Assembly: GCF_000970345.1 (NCBI RefSeq)
Contig: NZ_LAQU01000012.1
Coordinates: forward strand, 62,001-126,000
From: Robbsia andropogonis
GTDB taxonomy: Bacteria; Pseudomonadota; Gammaproteobacteria; Burkholderiales; Burkholderiaceae
Direction: 5' to 3'
Length of the DNA: 64,000 bases
Part shown: in pieces, positions 26,003 to 34,128 of the stretch
Position numbering within the stretch: position 1 is the stretch's first letter
Layout of the letters: each line of letters opens with the position of its first letter
Notes under the pieces: generated by a model
The model's database searches: none
Seen by the model: only the letters and a program-made list of their open reading frames with translations
What the model was told of the DNA's origin: nothing
Program-made: the position numbers and the translations under genes

Positions 26003-27322
26003 TCAATCAAGCAAACCATCCACGAAAGCGCGAATCAGCGTCGCTGCAATTGCGTGGGGCTGCGGTGTCTTCAACTGCCGCGGATGCGTGCCGGCCAGCA
26101 TGTCTCGCACCTCCTCGCGGTTGAACCACCCTGCATCCTCGAGCTCGTTATGGTCGATGCGTAACGTCGTACTGGTTGCCACCGCCGCGCAACCCAGCAT
26201 CAACGAGCCCGGGAAAGGCCAGGGTTGCGACTTCAGATAGCGCACTGTCCCACATTGCACGCCGGCTTCTTCGCGCACCTCCCGTCGAACCGCGTCTTCA
26301 ATTGTTTCACCCGGCTCGAGGAAGCCCGCCAACGCAGAGTACATGCCAGGCGCGAACTGGGGTTGTCGACCCAGAAGACACCGCGGAGCCTCCGGAGAAG
26401 AGCGGTCGATCACGATCATGATCACAACAGGGTCGACACGTGGAAAATGCAGGGCGGCGCAAGTCGGGCATTCACGGCGCCAGCCCGCCGCCGCCACGCG
26501 CGACGCGCTCCCACAACGCGCGCAAAAGCGATGCCGTACATGCCACTCCAGGACCGCCTTCGCCTGGGCGATCATGGCCAGTTCCACGGACGGGAGCGCA
26601 CCTTGCGTCGCGAGCGCCCGAAGCCCGACGGCACGCACGGTCAGCGTATCATTCGCCGCGGCAACATCGCTCGCCGACTGCGGCGTTATCGGTAAGCCAG
26701 GTGAGGTAACCAATACCTCACGCACCGGCCACGTCAACACGGTCTCGGGAAATGTCACCGGGCGGGGACGGATTTCTTGCGACTCGATATCGGTCGTCGC
26801 CACGTCCGCACGTTGCGCAAACCACGGCACCCCGTTCGAATCGATGCCGAGCAGGACGCTCTCTTCATCCGCATTGGCATGATCGCGCGCCGCGGTACCA
26901 AAACCTGCATTGGACAGTATCCGCACCACGGTCTCGTGCAGTGCATAAGGCGTACCGGCCGTCATGTCTCCGGATGCAATGACATCGGCCGATGTTATTC
27001 CGACACCATTTTCGAGATGTATGGTCTGCACCGAAACGGTTTCCGGCGCCATTGCACTGCACGGCGGGCTTGCTTCATCCACCGGTACGTGCGTGCCGGT
27101 CCATACGAGCGGCGCATCGGCGGCGAACAGGACGATACGCGCGCGGGGATCACGTCTCAAGGCGCTGATGAAAACGAGATCGTCCCGACGCTCCGAGCAT
27201 CGATCGAGAGTGTTGCCCGTGAAACCAGTTTCGAGTGCTACCACGGGGTCATGCCAGATATCATGCGTCGCGACCCTTGGCGCAAGGTCTGGCGCCGGCG
27301 TCTTTGCGTTGGTGTCCGACAT
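26003..27322 (-). CDS. nudC: NADH pyrophosphatase / RNA de-NADding Nudix hydrolase NudC
   Basis: 439 residues from the ATG at 27322, chosen for AAGGGAGAAGG directly upstream. It splits NAD(H) into NMN(H) and AMP and removes NAD caps from RNA. The zinc-binding pair CARCG...CPTC is followed by the Nudix box GFLEPGETIEDAVRRE / VREEAGV (333-355) and the NudC signature SQPWPFPGSLML. It is much longer than E. coli NudC (257 residues) because of an N-terminal part of about 230 residues. It lies 124 bp downstream of the MFS gene and may be co-transcribed with it. Confidence 0.93.
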   Translation of the reverse strand: MSDTNAKTPAPDLAPRVATHDIWHDPVVALETGFTGNTLDRCSERRDDLVFISALRRDPRARIVLFAADAPLVWTGTHVPVDEASPPCSAMAPETVSVQTIHLENGVGITSADVIASGDMTAGTPYALHETVVRILSNAGFGTAARDHANADEESVLLGIDSNGVPWFAQRADVATTDIESQEIRPRPVTFPETVLTWPVREVLVTSPGLPITPQSASDVAAANDTLTVRAVGLRALATQGALPSVELAMIAQAKAVLEWHVRHRFCARCGSASRVAAAGWRRECPTCAALHFPRVDPVVIMIVIDRSSPEAPRCLLGRQPQFAPGMYSALAGFLEPGETIEDAVRREVREEAGVQCGTVRYLKSQPWPFPGSLMLGCAAVATSTTLRIDHNELEDAGWFNREEVRDMLAGTHPRQLKTPQPHAIAATLIRAFVDGLLD

Positions 27323-27446
27323 CGTCCCTTCTCCCTTATGAAACGTCATGGTACGGCGTCGCGAACAGGCAAACCGTGTTGAGCTGGCCGCCGCGGCCAT
27401 GACGTCGACTTGTGGTGGTTTGCATCGGTTCCGCGTACACCGGGCA

Positions 27447-28655
27447 TTATGACGACTGTGCCGTAGGCTGGCGATGCGCCGATGCCGCGGCCACAAGACC
27501 CAGCAAGGCGCAGATGCCGCCGATCAGGAACACGACCGCATAGCCGGCATGGTCGGCGAGCACCCCTGCGACCGGACCGGTGGCACCGTACGCAATGTCC
27601 TGGAATGCGGCAAAGCCGCCCACGGCGGTGCCTCGCAACTGCGGCGGTATCTGCTTGACCACGTCCGAGCCCATGCCAGGAAAGACCATGGAACAGCCAA
27701 GGCCGGTCAATAAGGCACCGACCAGCGCCACTGCGGGGCCCGGCGCACTCCATATCAGAAACTGGCCGCACGCCTCGACCACCAGGGAAACCATTGCCAC
27801 CCGCGTGCCGCCGATACGGTCCGGCAGATTGCCACACAGCATTCGGACAGCCACGAACCCCACGCCGAATGCAGTCAGGCCCATGCCTGCATAGGACCAA
27901 CCTTTTTGCTGGAAGTACAACGAAATGAATGCACCCAACGCGGCAAAACCAACACCCTGCAGCCCAACTGCTGCGCCGGCCCGCCAGATGCGCCCGATGA
28001 TCCGCCAAAACGGTTCTCGCGTGCCGGACTGCGGTGCAACGCCTGGCACCCCCTGCACGAGCAGCAGTCCCAACAATGGAAACAGAATCGCAGCCACCAT
28101 CACGCCGCCAAAACCGCACACATGATATAAGCCCAGTCCCAGCGGTCCGCCCACGGCGAAAGCCCCATACATGCCGGCCCCCATCCAAGCCATTACCTTG
28201 CCCGACCGGGGCGTCCCCATCAAGCCGATGCTCCACCCCAGCATGCCAACGAGGGCGAAGCTTTCACCCACGCCAAGCAACAAGCGACCTGCGAGCAGCA
28301 CGATAAAGCCAAGGGTATGCGGAAAAACCGGCGCGACAGATAGCAGACAGATACACGAAGCAGCGCTGTAAATCCACAAGCCGCGTTGCATCGTATAGCG
28401 ACCGCCATGCTGATCCGCCAACCGGCCAGCGATGTTTCGGGTAAGAATGGTCGAGAAAAACGCGATGCCGACGGCAAGCCCACCCAATGCATTCGACAGG
28501 TGCAAGCTGTGTACAGCATAGGCAGAAACGATCGGCAATGCCGAAGCCACCGCCAGATATGACAAGAACAAGACGACGGTCAGTCGAAGGACCTGGGCCG
28601 GCGCGCGGTCGCCGCCGGCTGGCGCTGATGGAGAGGAAGTGGCACGGGTGGACAA
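27447..28655 (-). CDS. Major facilitator superfamily transporter (YhhS/YfcJ type)
   Basis: 402 residues with about 12 hydrophobic segments. The loop 2-3 MFS motif appears as NIAGRLADQHGGRYTM, and the motif-C-like GRLLLGVGESFALVGMLGW in helix 5 is typical of YhhS/YfcJ exporters. The start is a TTG (28655) with AGGGA about 9 bp upstream; I see no better start. These inner-membrane proteins are drug or sugar efflux candidates, with no substrate assignable here. Same orientation as nudC. Confidence 0.9.
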   Translation of the reverse strand: MSTRATSSPSAPAGGDRAPAQVLRLTVVLFLSYLAVASALPIVSAYAVHSLHLSNALGGLAVGIAFFSTILTRNIAGRLADQHGGRYTMQRGLWIYSAASCICLLSVAPVFPHTLGFIVLLAGRLLLGVGESFALVGMLGWSIGLMGTPRSGKVMAWMGAGMYGAFAVGGPLGLGLYHVCGFGGVMVAAILFPLLGLLLVQGVPGVAPQSGTREPFWRIIGRIWRAGAAVGLQGVGFAALGAFISLYFQQKGWSYAGMGLTAFGVGFVAVRMLCGNLPDRIGGTRVAMVSLVVEACGQFLIWSAPGPAVALVGALLTGLGCSMVFPGMGSDVVKQIPPQLRGTAVGGFAAFQDIAYGATGPVAGVLADHAGYAVVFLIGGICALLGLVAAASAHRQPTAQSS

Positions 28656-28877
28656 TTGGACAATCCCTTATGAAGTGCGTCCAGAGGACAAGCGGATCGC
28701 GGGAGTCCGGTGCGACATCGCACGCTTCAATGCGAATGCGTGACAAGCCGTCCGCAAAACAAAAAAGCGCTCACGCATCCACACGCCCCCGGCCGCCTGA
28801 CAAGACGACAAGTTGCGCGTTGGTTGACGTAAACGCTTACGATGGACTGCGTCGATGCATCCCACGGCAGAAGTGTA

Positions 28878-29405
28878 TCAAAATTCACGCAGCAAGGCAC
28901 CGCCTCGAAAACGCGGATGCAACACCAATGCCGGCGCCTTGCCGTGCTCGACCCAGACCGCTGCATTCTGATCCCATTCGGTCATCAATCGATCCGCCAG
29001 CAGCACCGTCGCGTCCAAGATGAAAACGCTCTCCTCTGCCGGCCACTCCCCTGTCTCGTCGGCACCCATCGCTGGCAACCATCGTAGGTTTCGCTGTTTC
29101 ATGCCGTGAATCAAGCCCGCGTGGCGCGCCGCGTTATAAAGGACCGACAGCGGGCGGCTGCGGGGATTCCAGGCACTGATGAAAAGACCGTACTTCGCGT
29201 CCTGCGTGGTCAGCAAGCCGTCCAGCGCCGCGCTGCGCTGACCGATGCGCATGATGACCGGTTCAGATAGCAGGATCCGGTAGTCTGCTCGACAATAAGC
29301 ATCGAGCAACGCCGGGGCCAGACTGACGTCGGCGCCAAGGTTTTTGTCTGTCAACAAATCCGTCGCCGCCCATTGGTGCGCCGGGCTGCTTCCGCTAGTA
29401 CTCAT
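28878..29405 (-). CDS. DUF3293 domain protein
   Basis: 175 residues from the ATG at 29405; the frame extends seven codons further to 29426 without a good ribosome site. Conserved features of DUF3293 are visible: LLDAYCRADYRI near the start, LFISAWNPRSRPLS with N at the following NAARH, then a short acidic ADETGEWPAEESVFIL motif. It looks soluble and cytosolic. The family has no known function. No operon partner: about 220 bp to the MFS gene and about 200 bp to the epimerase remnant. Confidence 0.8.
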   Translation of the reverse strand: MSTSGSSPAHQWAATDLLTDKNLGADVSLAPALLDAYCRADYRILLSEPVIMRIGQRSAALDGLLTTQDAKYGLFISAWNPRSRPLSVLYNAARHAGLIHGMKQRNLRWLPAMGADETGEWPAEESVFILDATVLLADRLMTEWDQNAAVWVEHGKAPALVLHPRFRGGALLREF

Positions 29406-29612
29406 ATGGATGACAACGTAATGCACATGGCACGATGTCCCTGGCAGTAAATGAAATCATTTCATTATACAAAATATAACGACATCGTCGGCATGCCGAC
29501 CCATCGACGCCTCTTGCTGACCAAGCGGGCTGGTTGCATTGCACACGGCGAGAATGGCATCTGTCCCTCAACGACTCGTGCCGCATAGGATGAAGACATC
29601 AGCGCGGCCGGC

Positions 29613-30659
29613 TTATGCCATATTTTTTGAACCCTGTAGCAGACCTAGCCGAATAAGGCTCTCCGCCGCCGCGACAATGGCCTCTTCCGGTGAACGCGGG
29701 CGCCATCCGAGCAAACGCTTGGCCTTTTCACTCGTGGCGTTCATATTCACGCCAAGCAGCGGCACCATCCCTTTCAGCATTGCATTGTTGAGCGCAGCAG
29801 CGCGTACGAACCTATTTGATAGCAGCCGTGTTGATACTTTCGCGGCTGCATCGCCCATCCGGTTGCGCAACACCTTTGCGACATCGACCATCCACATGCT
29901 CTCACCAGAAATAGCGAGAAAGCGTTCGCCGTTAGCGGCAGGATCAGTCATGGCGCGCAAATGCAAGTCGGCGACGTCCCGCACATCGACAAAGCCGGAA
30001 TTGATTTTAGGGCATCCAGCCTGACCTTCCATCAAACTCGTTATCAATCTGATGGAGTGCGAGTAATCAGGGCCAAGCGCCGGACCCAGAACCGCGACAG
30101 GGTTGACGACGGATAGCTCAAGCCCACGCCCTTCCTCAGCGATGAATGCCCAGGCAGCCCTTTCCGAAAGCGTTTTGGATTTCTGATACGGGGCAATGTC
30201 GCCGCGAAGATCGCTCCAATCCGTTTCATCGAAAGGTCGACGGTAGCTTGGTTTATGTCCTACGCCAATCGCGCCGAAGGCAGAGGTGAGCACCACTCGC
30301 TTGACGCCGGCATCCCGCGCCGCTCATAACACACGAAGGTTGCCATTCACCGCGGGCATGATCCAATCGTCCTCATGCACCTGACCGCCAGAGGGTGTCG
30401 GTGACGCGCCATGCAACACATAGGCGCACCCGGCGGCAGCGGTTTCCCAACCGTCATCGGCACACAGATCGGCGATGACAAAAGAGAGGTAATCACCCGA
30501 CTTCACGCCGCCGGCCCGCAGATTCTGCCGCACTTCTTTTTCCCGCGCCGGCGCACGAATCGTGGTCCGCACGGGATAGCCGCTATTCAAGAGCGCGAGA
30601 ATGCAATGCTGCGCGATGAATCCACTTCCACCTGTAACCAATACTGTTTTTTCATTCAT
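29613..30659 (-). pseudogene. NAD-dependent epimerase / dihydroflavonol reductase-like gene with an in-frame TGA
   Basis: A 348-codon reading frame in one phase, from the ATG at 30659 to the stop at 29613, broken only by TGA at 30326-30324 (codon 112). Upstream part: extended short-chain dehydrogenase Rossmann motif KTVLVTGGSGFIAQH. Downstream part: KRVVLTSAFGAIG, the YQKSK active-site motif and ELSVVNPVAVLGP. The family reads L-R-V-L-R-A-A-R at the break, so a CGA-to-TGA change explains it. It is divergent from an AraC gene, its likely regulator. Whether this is true decay, read-through or a sequencing error cannot be told here. Confidence 0.85.
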
Positions 30660-30805
30660 AAGATTTTCTCGAATTTTCCTAGCCACTAGCCATCCGACCA
30701 CGGGCCTCGGCGATGCGGTGCCTTGACAAGCAAGAGAGAGCGTAAAACCCAACATTCGGATTGTGAATGCTTGAAAGTGCGAATTACTTGTGTAAAAGTA
30801 CGAGC

Positions 30806-31750
30806 ATGCGCATCGATCCTTTTTCCGACATTCTCAAATTCACAAGAGTCGAATCACTCATAACCGGTGGTTTTACGGCCGGAGGCGCATGGGCCATCCG
30901 CTTTCCGGCGCCCGACAAAATCAAGTTTTTTGCCGTGGTGAAGGGAAATTGCTGGGTGCGCATCGAAGGTGAAGCGGCACCGATGCATTTCAAGGCGGGA
31001 GATGTTGGTCTTCTGACCGCGAAACGCGCTTCTGTCCTGGCTAGCGACCTGGATCTTGCTCCCATTGATGCAATGAGCGTGTTCTCCGGCGCCGGCAAAA
31101 CGACCGCAACATTGGGGGATGGCAACGATTTCGGCCACATCGGAGGCCACGTCTTGCTCGACCCGACAAGCGGCAGACTGCTTGCTGATGTTCTGCCGCC
31201 ATGGATTCATGTGTCGGCGGCATCGTCGCAGGCAACAACCTTCCAATGGCTTCTTAGTCAGCTCGTCGAGGAGCGCACGGCGGATCTGCCCGGTGCGCAG
31301 CTTGCGTCGGCGCAACTGGCGCAACTGCTATTCATCCAGGTTCTGCGAGCGCACTTGAAAACAGCTTCCCCCATGCCAACAGGGTGGCTAGGCGCAATAA
31401 GTGATCCGCGTATCGCGCCAGCACTCAGATTGATGCATGGCGATCCGGCGCATTCATGGCATCTGGGTGAACTCGCCAAGGCATGCGCAATGTCCCGAAC
31501 GACGTTCGCTTTTCACTTTAGGACAATTGCAGGCGTCGCACCACTGACTTATCTGACCGAATGGCGCATGCGTCTTGCCGAACGTGCCTTGAGAGACGAG
31601 AACACGCCGATAGCGATTGTCGCGCAATCGCTTGGCTATACATCAGAAAGTGCTTTCAGCCATGCCTTCAAACGCGTAACAGGCCGTTCTCCCAAAGCAT
31701 GCAGGGGTGCCACGCGGAATGCCGAATCTACCGCGCCGGCGTCAGACTGA
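30806..31750 (+). CDS. AraC family regulator with cupin sensor domain
   Basis: 314 residues from the ATG at 30806; a frame start at 30767 is less likely. The N-terminal part (FTAGGAWAIRFPAPDKIKFF, KAGDVGLLTAKRA) matches the AraC-type cupin_6 ligand domain. The C-terminal double helix-turn-helix is clear: LGELAKACAMSRTTFAFHFR, then NTPIAIVAQSLGYTSESAFS, HAFKRVTGRSPKACR. It is divergent from the broken epimerase gene, which it probably controls or controlled. Its 3' end overlaps the convergent YeeE-family gene by 9 bp. Confidence 0.92.
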   Translation: MRIDPFSDILKFTRVESLITGGFTAGGAWAIRFPAPDKIKFFAVVKGNCWVRIEGEAAPMHFKAGDVGLLTAKRASVLASDLDLAPIDAMSVFSGAGKTTATLGDGNDFGHIGGHVLLDPTSGRLLADVLPPWIHVSAASSQATTFQWLLSQLVEERTADLPGAQLASAQLAQLLFIQVLRAHLKTASPMPTGWLGAISDPRIAPALRLMHGDPAHSWHLGELAKACAMSRTTFAFHFRTIAGVAPLTYLTEWRMRLAERALRDENTPIAIVAQSLGYTSESAFSHAFKRVTGRSPKACRGATRNAESTAPASD

Positions 31751-32173
31751 TTGCGCTCTGATGATTATTCGGTTGAGCACGGCATATAGCCACATGCCAA
31801 CCAACATCGAAACAACAAAAAATGCGGGCTTCGGGCCGCCCTGTACAAGCGATGCCAGTGCCGGTCCCGGACAGTAACCCGCCAAACCCCAACCAATACC
31901 AAATACGAGCGCACCGAACACAAGGCGCCGATCGATCCGCGTGGCTGTAGGCAAGTGCAGTGCGTCCCCCAGGATGGCCCTCGGCCGTTTGAGTACAAAG
32001 GGAAACACCAGCGAGCCAACGGCTACCGCGCCGCCCATGACAAAAGCAAGCGATGGATCCCAGTTTCCAGCCAAGTCGAGAAAGCCAAGCACCTTCGCAG
32101 GGTTGCTCATTCCCGACAATATAAGTCCCAAACCAAACAACAGGCCGGCAAACAACGCCATGAACACTTTCAT
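31742..32173 (-). CDS. YeeE/YedE family sulfur transport half-protein (DUF6691-like)
   Basis: 143 residues from the ATG at 32173, with AGGGG upstream; a much longer frame start inside the neighbouring gene is rejected. It is a small membrane protein with four to five helices. It has the conserved GLGLILSGMSNPAKVLGFLD motif, and GWGLAGYCPGPALASL carries the conserved Cys of YeeE/YedE thiosulfate or sulfite carriers. It pairs with the preceding half-protein (32182-32613), 8 bp apart, so the two probably form one inner-membrane transporter. Confidence 0.9.
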   Translation of the reverse strand: MKVFMALFAGLLFGLGLILSGMSNPAKVLGFLDLAGNWDPSLAFVMGGAVAVGSLVFPFVLKRPRAILGDALHLPTATRIDRRLVFGALVFGIGWGLAGYCPGPALASLVQGGPKPAFFVVSMLVGMWLYAVLNRIIIRAQSV

Positions 32174-32181
32174 TTTCGCCC

Positions 32182-32613
32182 CTAGCGTACAAAATGACGA
32201 ACGATGTAGACCGTGACGAAGCCAGCAAGCATGAACGCGGCAGTCGCCACCATGGAACGCGGTGAACGGCGCGACAGCCCACACACACCATGTCCGCTGG
32301 TGCACCCTGATCCATAGCGCGAACCCACCCCTACCAGCAGTCCCGCCAAGATGATGACCGTATTGCTGGCCGACACGCGTACTTGCGGCAGAGGGCCGAT
32401 GCAAGAAAACACGAGTGGTGATATCACCAGGCCCGCGACGAATGCGATGCGCCAGAGGTTATCGCCACGTGACGGCTTCAACAAACCGCCGACGATTCCA
32501 CTGATGCCGGCGATTTTTCCGTTAAACGTCAAAAGCAGCGTCGTTGCGAATCCAATCATCAGGCCGCCCGCAAGCGCCGACCAGGGCGTGAAATCGTTCC
32601 AGTTGATCGTCAT
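32182..32613 (-). CDS. YeeE/YedE family sulfur transport half-protein
   Basis: 143 residues, membrane protein. The N-terminal [20 protein letters not shown] and the signature [19 protein letters not shown] (two conserved cysteines) define the Sulf_transp family, which moves thiosulfate or related sulfur species into the cell. It lies 12 bp downstream of the ArsR-type sulfide sensor and 8 bp before its partner. The three genes form a compact sulfur-responsive operon. The persulfide dioxygenase often found with this regulator is absent here. Confidence 0.92.
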   Translation of the reverse strand: MTINWNDFTPWSALAGGLMIGFATTLLLTFNGKIAGISGIVGGLLKPSRGDNLWRIAFVAGLVISPLVFSCIGPLPQVRVSASNTVIILAGLLVGVGSRYGSGCTSGHGVCGLSRRSPRSMVATAAFMLAGFVTVYIVRHFVR

Positions 32614-32625
32614 TGCCCAGGACTC

Positions 32626-32979
32626 CTATTCTTTTGGACAGTAAAGCTTATCCAGCAACTGCAACACGGCCAGCGCTTCATTACTGGTGATACTGTAGAA
32701 AATCTGCTTACCGCTGCGATGCGTATGGACGAGCTGCTCCTCGCGTAGCACGGTCAGTTGTTGCGACAGCGTGGGCTGCCGGATGCCTGTGACTGCCTCC
32801 AATTCGCTCACCGAGAACGCGCCTTGTGTCATCTGGCACAGTAAGAGCAAGCGATCGGTGTTCGACAATACCTTCAACAGCCTGCATGCTTCCCCTGCTG
32901 CTGCTTGCAGTTTCAGTAAATCAATTTGCTTTGGCACGGCACCGAGTAGTCCATTAAATCGCACGATTTCCGAAAACAA
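32626..32979 (-). CDS. ArsR/SmtB family persulfide-sensing repressor (BigR/SqrR type)
   Basis: A 117-residue winged-helix repressor. The core is RLLKVLSNTDRLLLLCQMTQ, then SELEAVTGIRQPTLSQQLTV as recognition helix, and SGKQIFYSI as wing. Cysteines at 48 (LLLLCQM) and 114 (LDKLYC) occupy the positions that form the polysulfide bridge in BigR/SqrR, so it probably derepresses on sulfide or persulfide stress. The frame opens at a TTG (32979); a GTG at 32964 behind GGAAA is an alternative. It heads the YeeE operon, and the AT-rich repeats just upstream are probable operator. Confidence 0.9.
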   Translation of the reverse strand: MFSEIVRFNGLLGAVPKQIDLLKLQAAAGEACRLLKVLSNTDRLLLLCQMTQGAFSVSELEAVTGIRQPTLSQQLTVLREEQLVHTHRSGKQIFYSITSNEALAVLQLLDKLYCPKE

Positions 32980-33009
32980 TATACATCAAAACAATATATG
33001 TTTCAATAT
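32976..33009. promoter_or_regulatory. Candidate operator of the BigR-like repressor
   Basis: AT-rich stretch with two exact ACAATATA words (32976-32983 and 32991-32998, 15 bp apart) and a third partial CAATAT at 33004-33009. It overlaps the TTG start of the repressor gene. BigR boxes are AT-rich repeats of similar composition overlapping the promoter, so autoregulation is likely (inference). Confidence 0.4.
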
Positions 33010-33262
33010 TTTGTTAGCGCCCTGCTGATGACTATTGATCACGCCACGCTGAAATCCAAACGATTTTTCGGTCTTTTACGGAGCCCAGCAAAGGAATGAC
33101 ATCACTTCGCTATAGGGCTGACGATGGATACACGCTGGCCGGACATTTTCATGCGATTGGAGCAGGCTCAACGGCTATGAAAGAATCCAATGCCTGTTGG
33201 TGCCTTCGAAAGCCAGGATAGCGAGGCATAGGATGTCTCACGCGCCTTCCTCGACAGGAAAA

Positions 33263-33706
33263 TCAATATTGCTTGTAAGGCAGGAATTTGCCGCTGAGCG
33301 CGATACTGACACGGTCGCCATTCGGGTCAGGCTGGCGCTGCAGATCCATCTTGAAATCAATGGCGCTCATGATGCCGTCGCCAAACTCTTCATGAATGAG
33401 CTCCTTGAACGTCGTGCCATACACATTGACCAACTCATAAAACCGATAGATGAGCGGGTCAGTGGGTACAGACGTCAGCAGCGAGCCTTTGTAGGGCGTC
33501 ACGGTGAGCCATTTCGCTTCCTCCTCACTCAGCCCGAAGATATCGGCAATAATGAACGCCTGGTTTTTGTCCAAAGTCATCTGACCAAGGCAGGCCGCCG
33601 TGACCCACTCCTTGCTAAGTCCCACTTTCTTGGCCACGTCGGCCCATTTGATGTCCTGCGCCACCTTGGTGGCAATGATTTTTTCGGTAACCGCGAGACG
33701 CGTCAT
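33263..33706 (-). CDS. cynS: Cyanate hydratase (cyanase)
   Basis: 147 residues from the ATG at 33706, preceded by GGGAGAA; the open frame upstream to 33907 has no similarity. It converts cyanate plus bicarbonate to ammonia and carbon dioxide, as a decamer in the cytosol. The catalytic triad is present: R88 and E91 in PLIYRFYELVNVYG and S114 in GIMSAIDFKMDL, each shifted by 8 from E. coli R96, E99 and S122. The N-terminal helix bundle and C-terminal SGKFLPYKQY are standard. No carbonic anhydrase (cynT) or LysR regulator (cynR) is adjacent. Confidence 0.96.
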   Translation of the reverse strand: MTRLAVTEKIIATKVAQDIKWADVAKKVGLSKEWVTAACLGQMTLDKNQAFIIADIFGLSEEEAKWLTVTPYKGSLLTSVPTDPLIYRFYELVNVYGTTFKELIHEEFGDGIMSAIDFKMDLQRQPDPNGDRVSIALSGKFLPYKQY

Positions 33707-34128
33707 TCGGCTTTCTCCCATGTCATGTCCGATCCGAGACCTGTGGCCGCAACCGGTTCTTGGTGGTTGACGATACGTGTGATGCACGATCGTATAACGC
33801 GAAATCAATACAATCAAATTATTGGATGGATTCCTGCGATCGAACACACGATCCGGTTCACCGTTTGTACGGGCGATGGCGGGATGACGCTGAATCGCAG
33901 ACACCAACCTGCTGCCTATCAGCAGCGGCGCTGGCCGTGAGAGGTCAATTCAGCAATGCCTGTGAAGGGTTGCTTGCTGTTTCGGTGATCTGTCGATCTC
34001 TGGCAGGCAAGCAACGGAGAACGGAGGCCGAAGAAATGATGCCTCATAAAATAAATGCAACAAAATGGACCGTGAGATTTTCTCCTTATCAACAAAGTTA
34101 GGAACAACGGGGCAAGCGCTTGTCGTTA
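33707..34128. other. Intergenic region between cynS and the TonB receptor gene
   Basis: About 420 bp. The part next to cynS contains a possible minus-strand promoter (TTGATT, then TACGAT at 17 bp, in the AT-rich stretch near 33790-33830). The short frames on both strands carry no motif. No terminator hairpin of the receptor gene was recognised. Nothing else seen. Confidence 0.4.
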
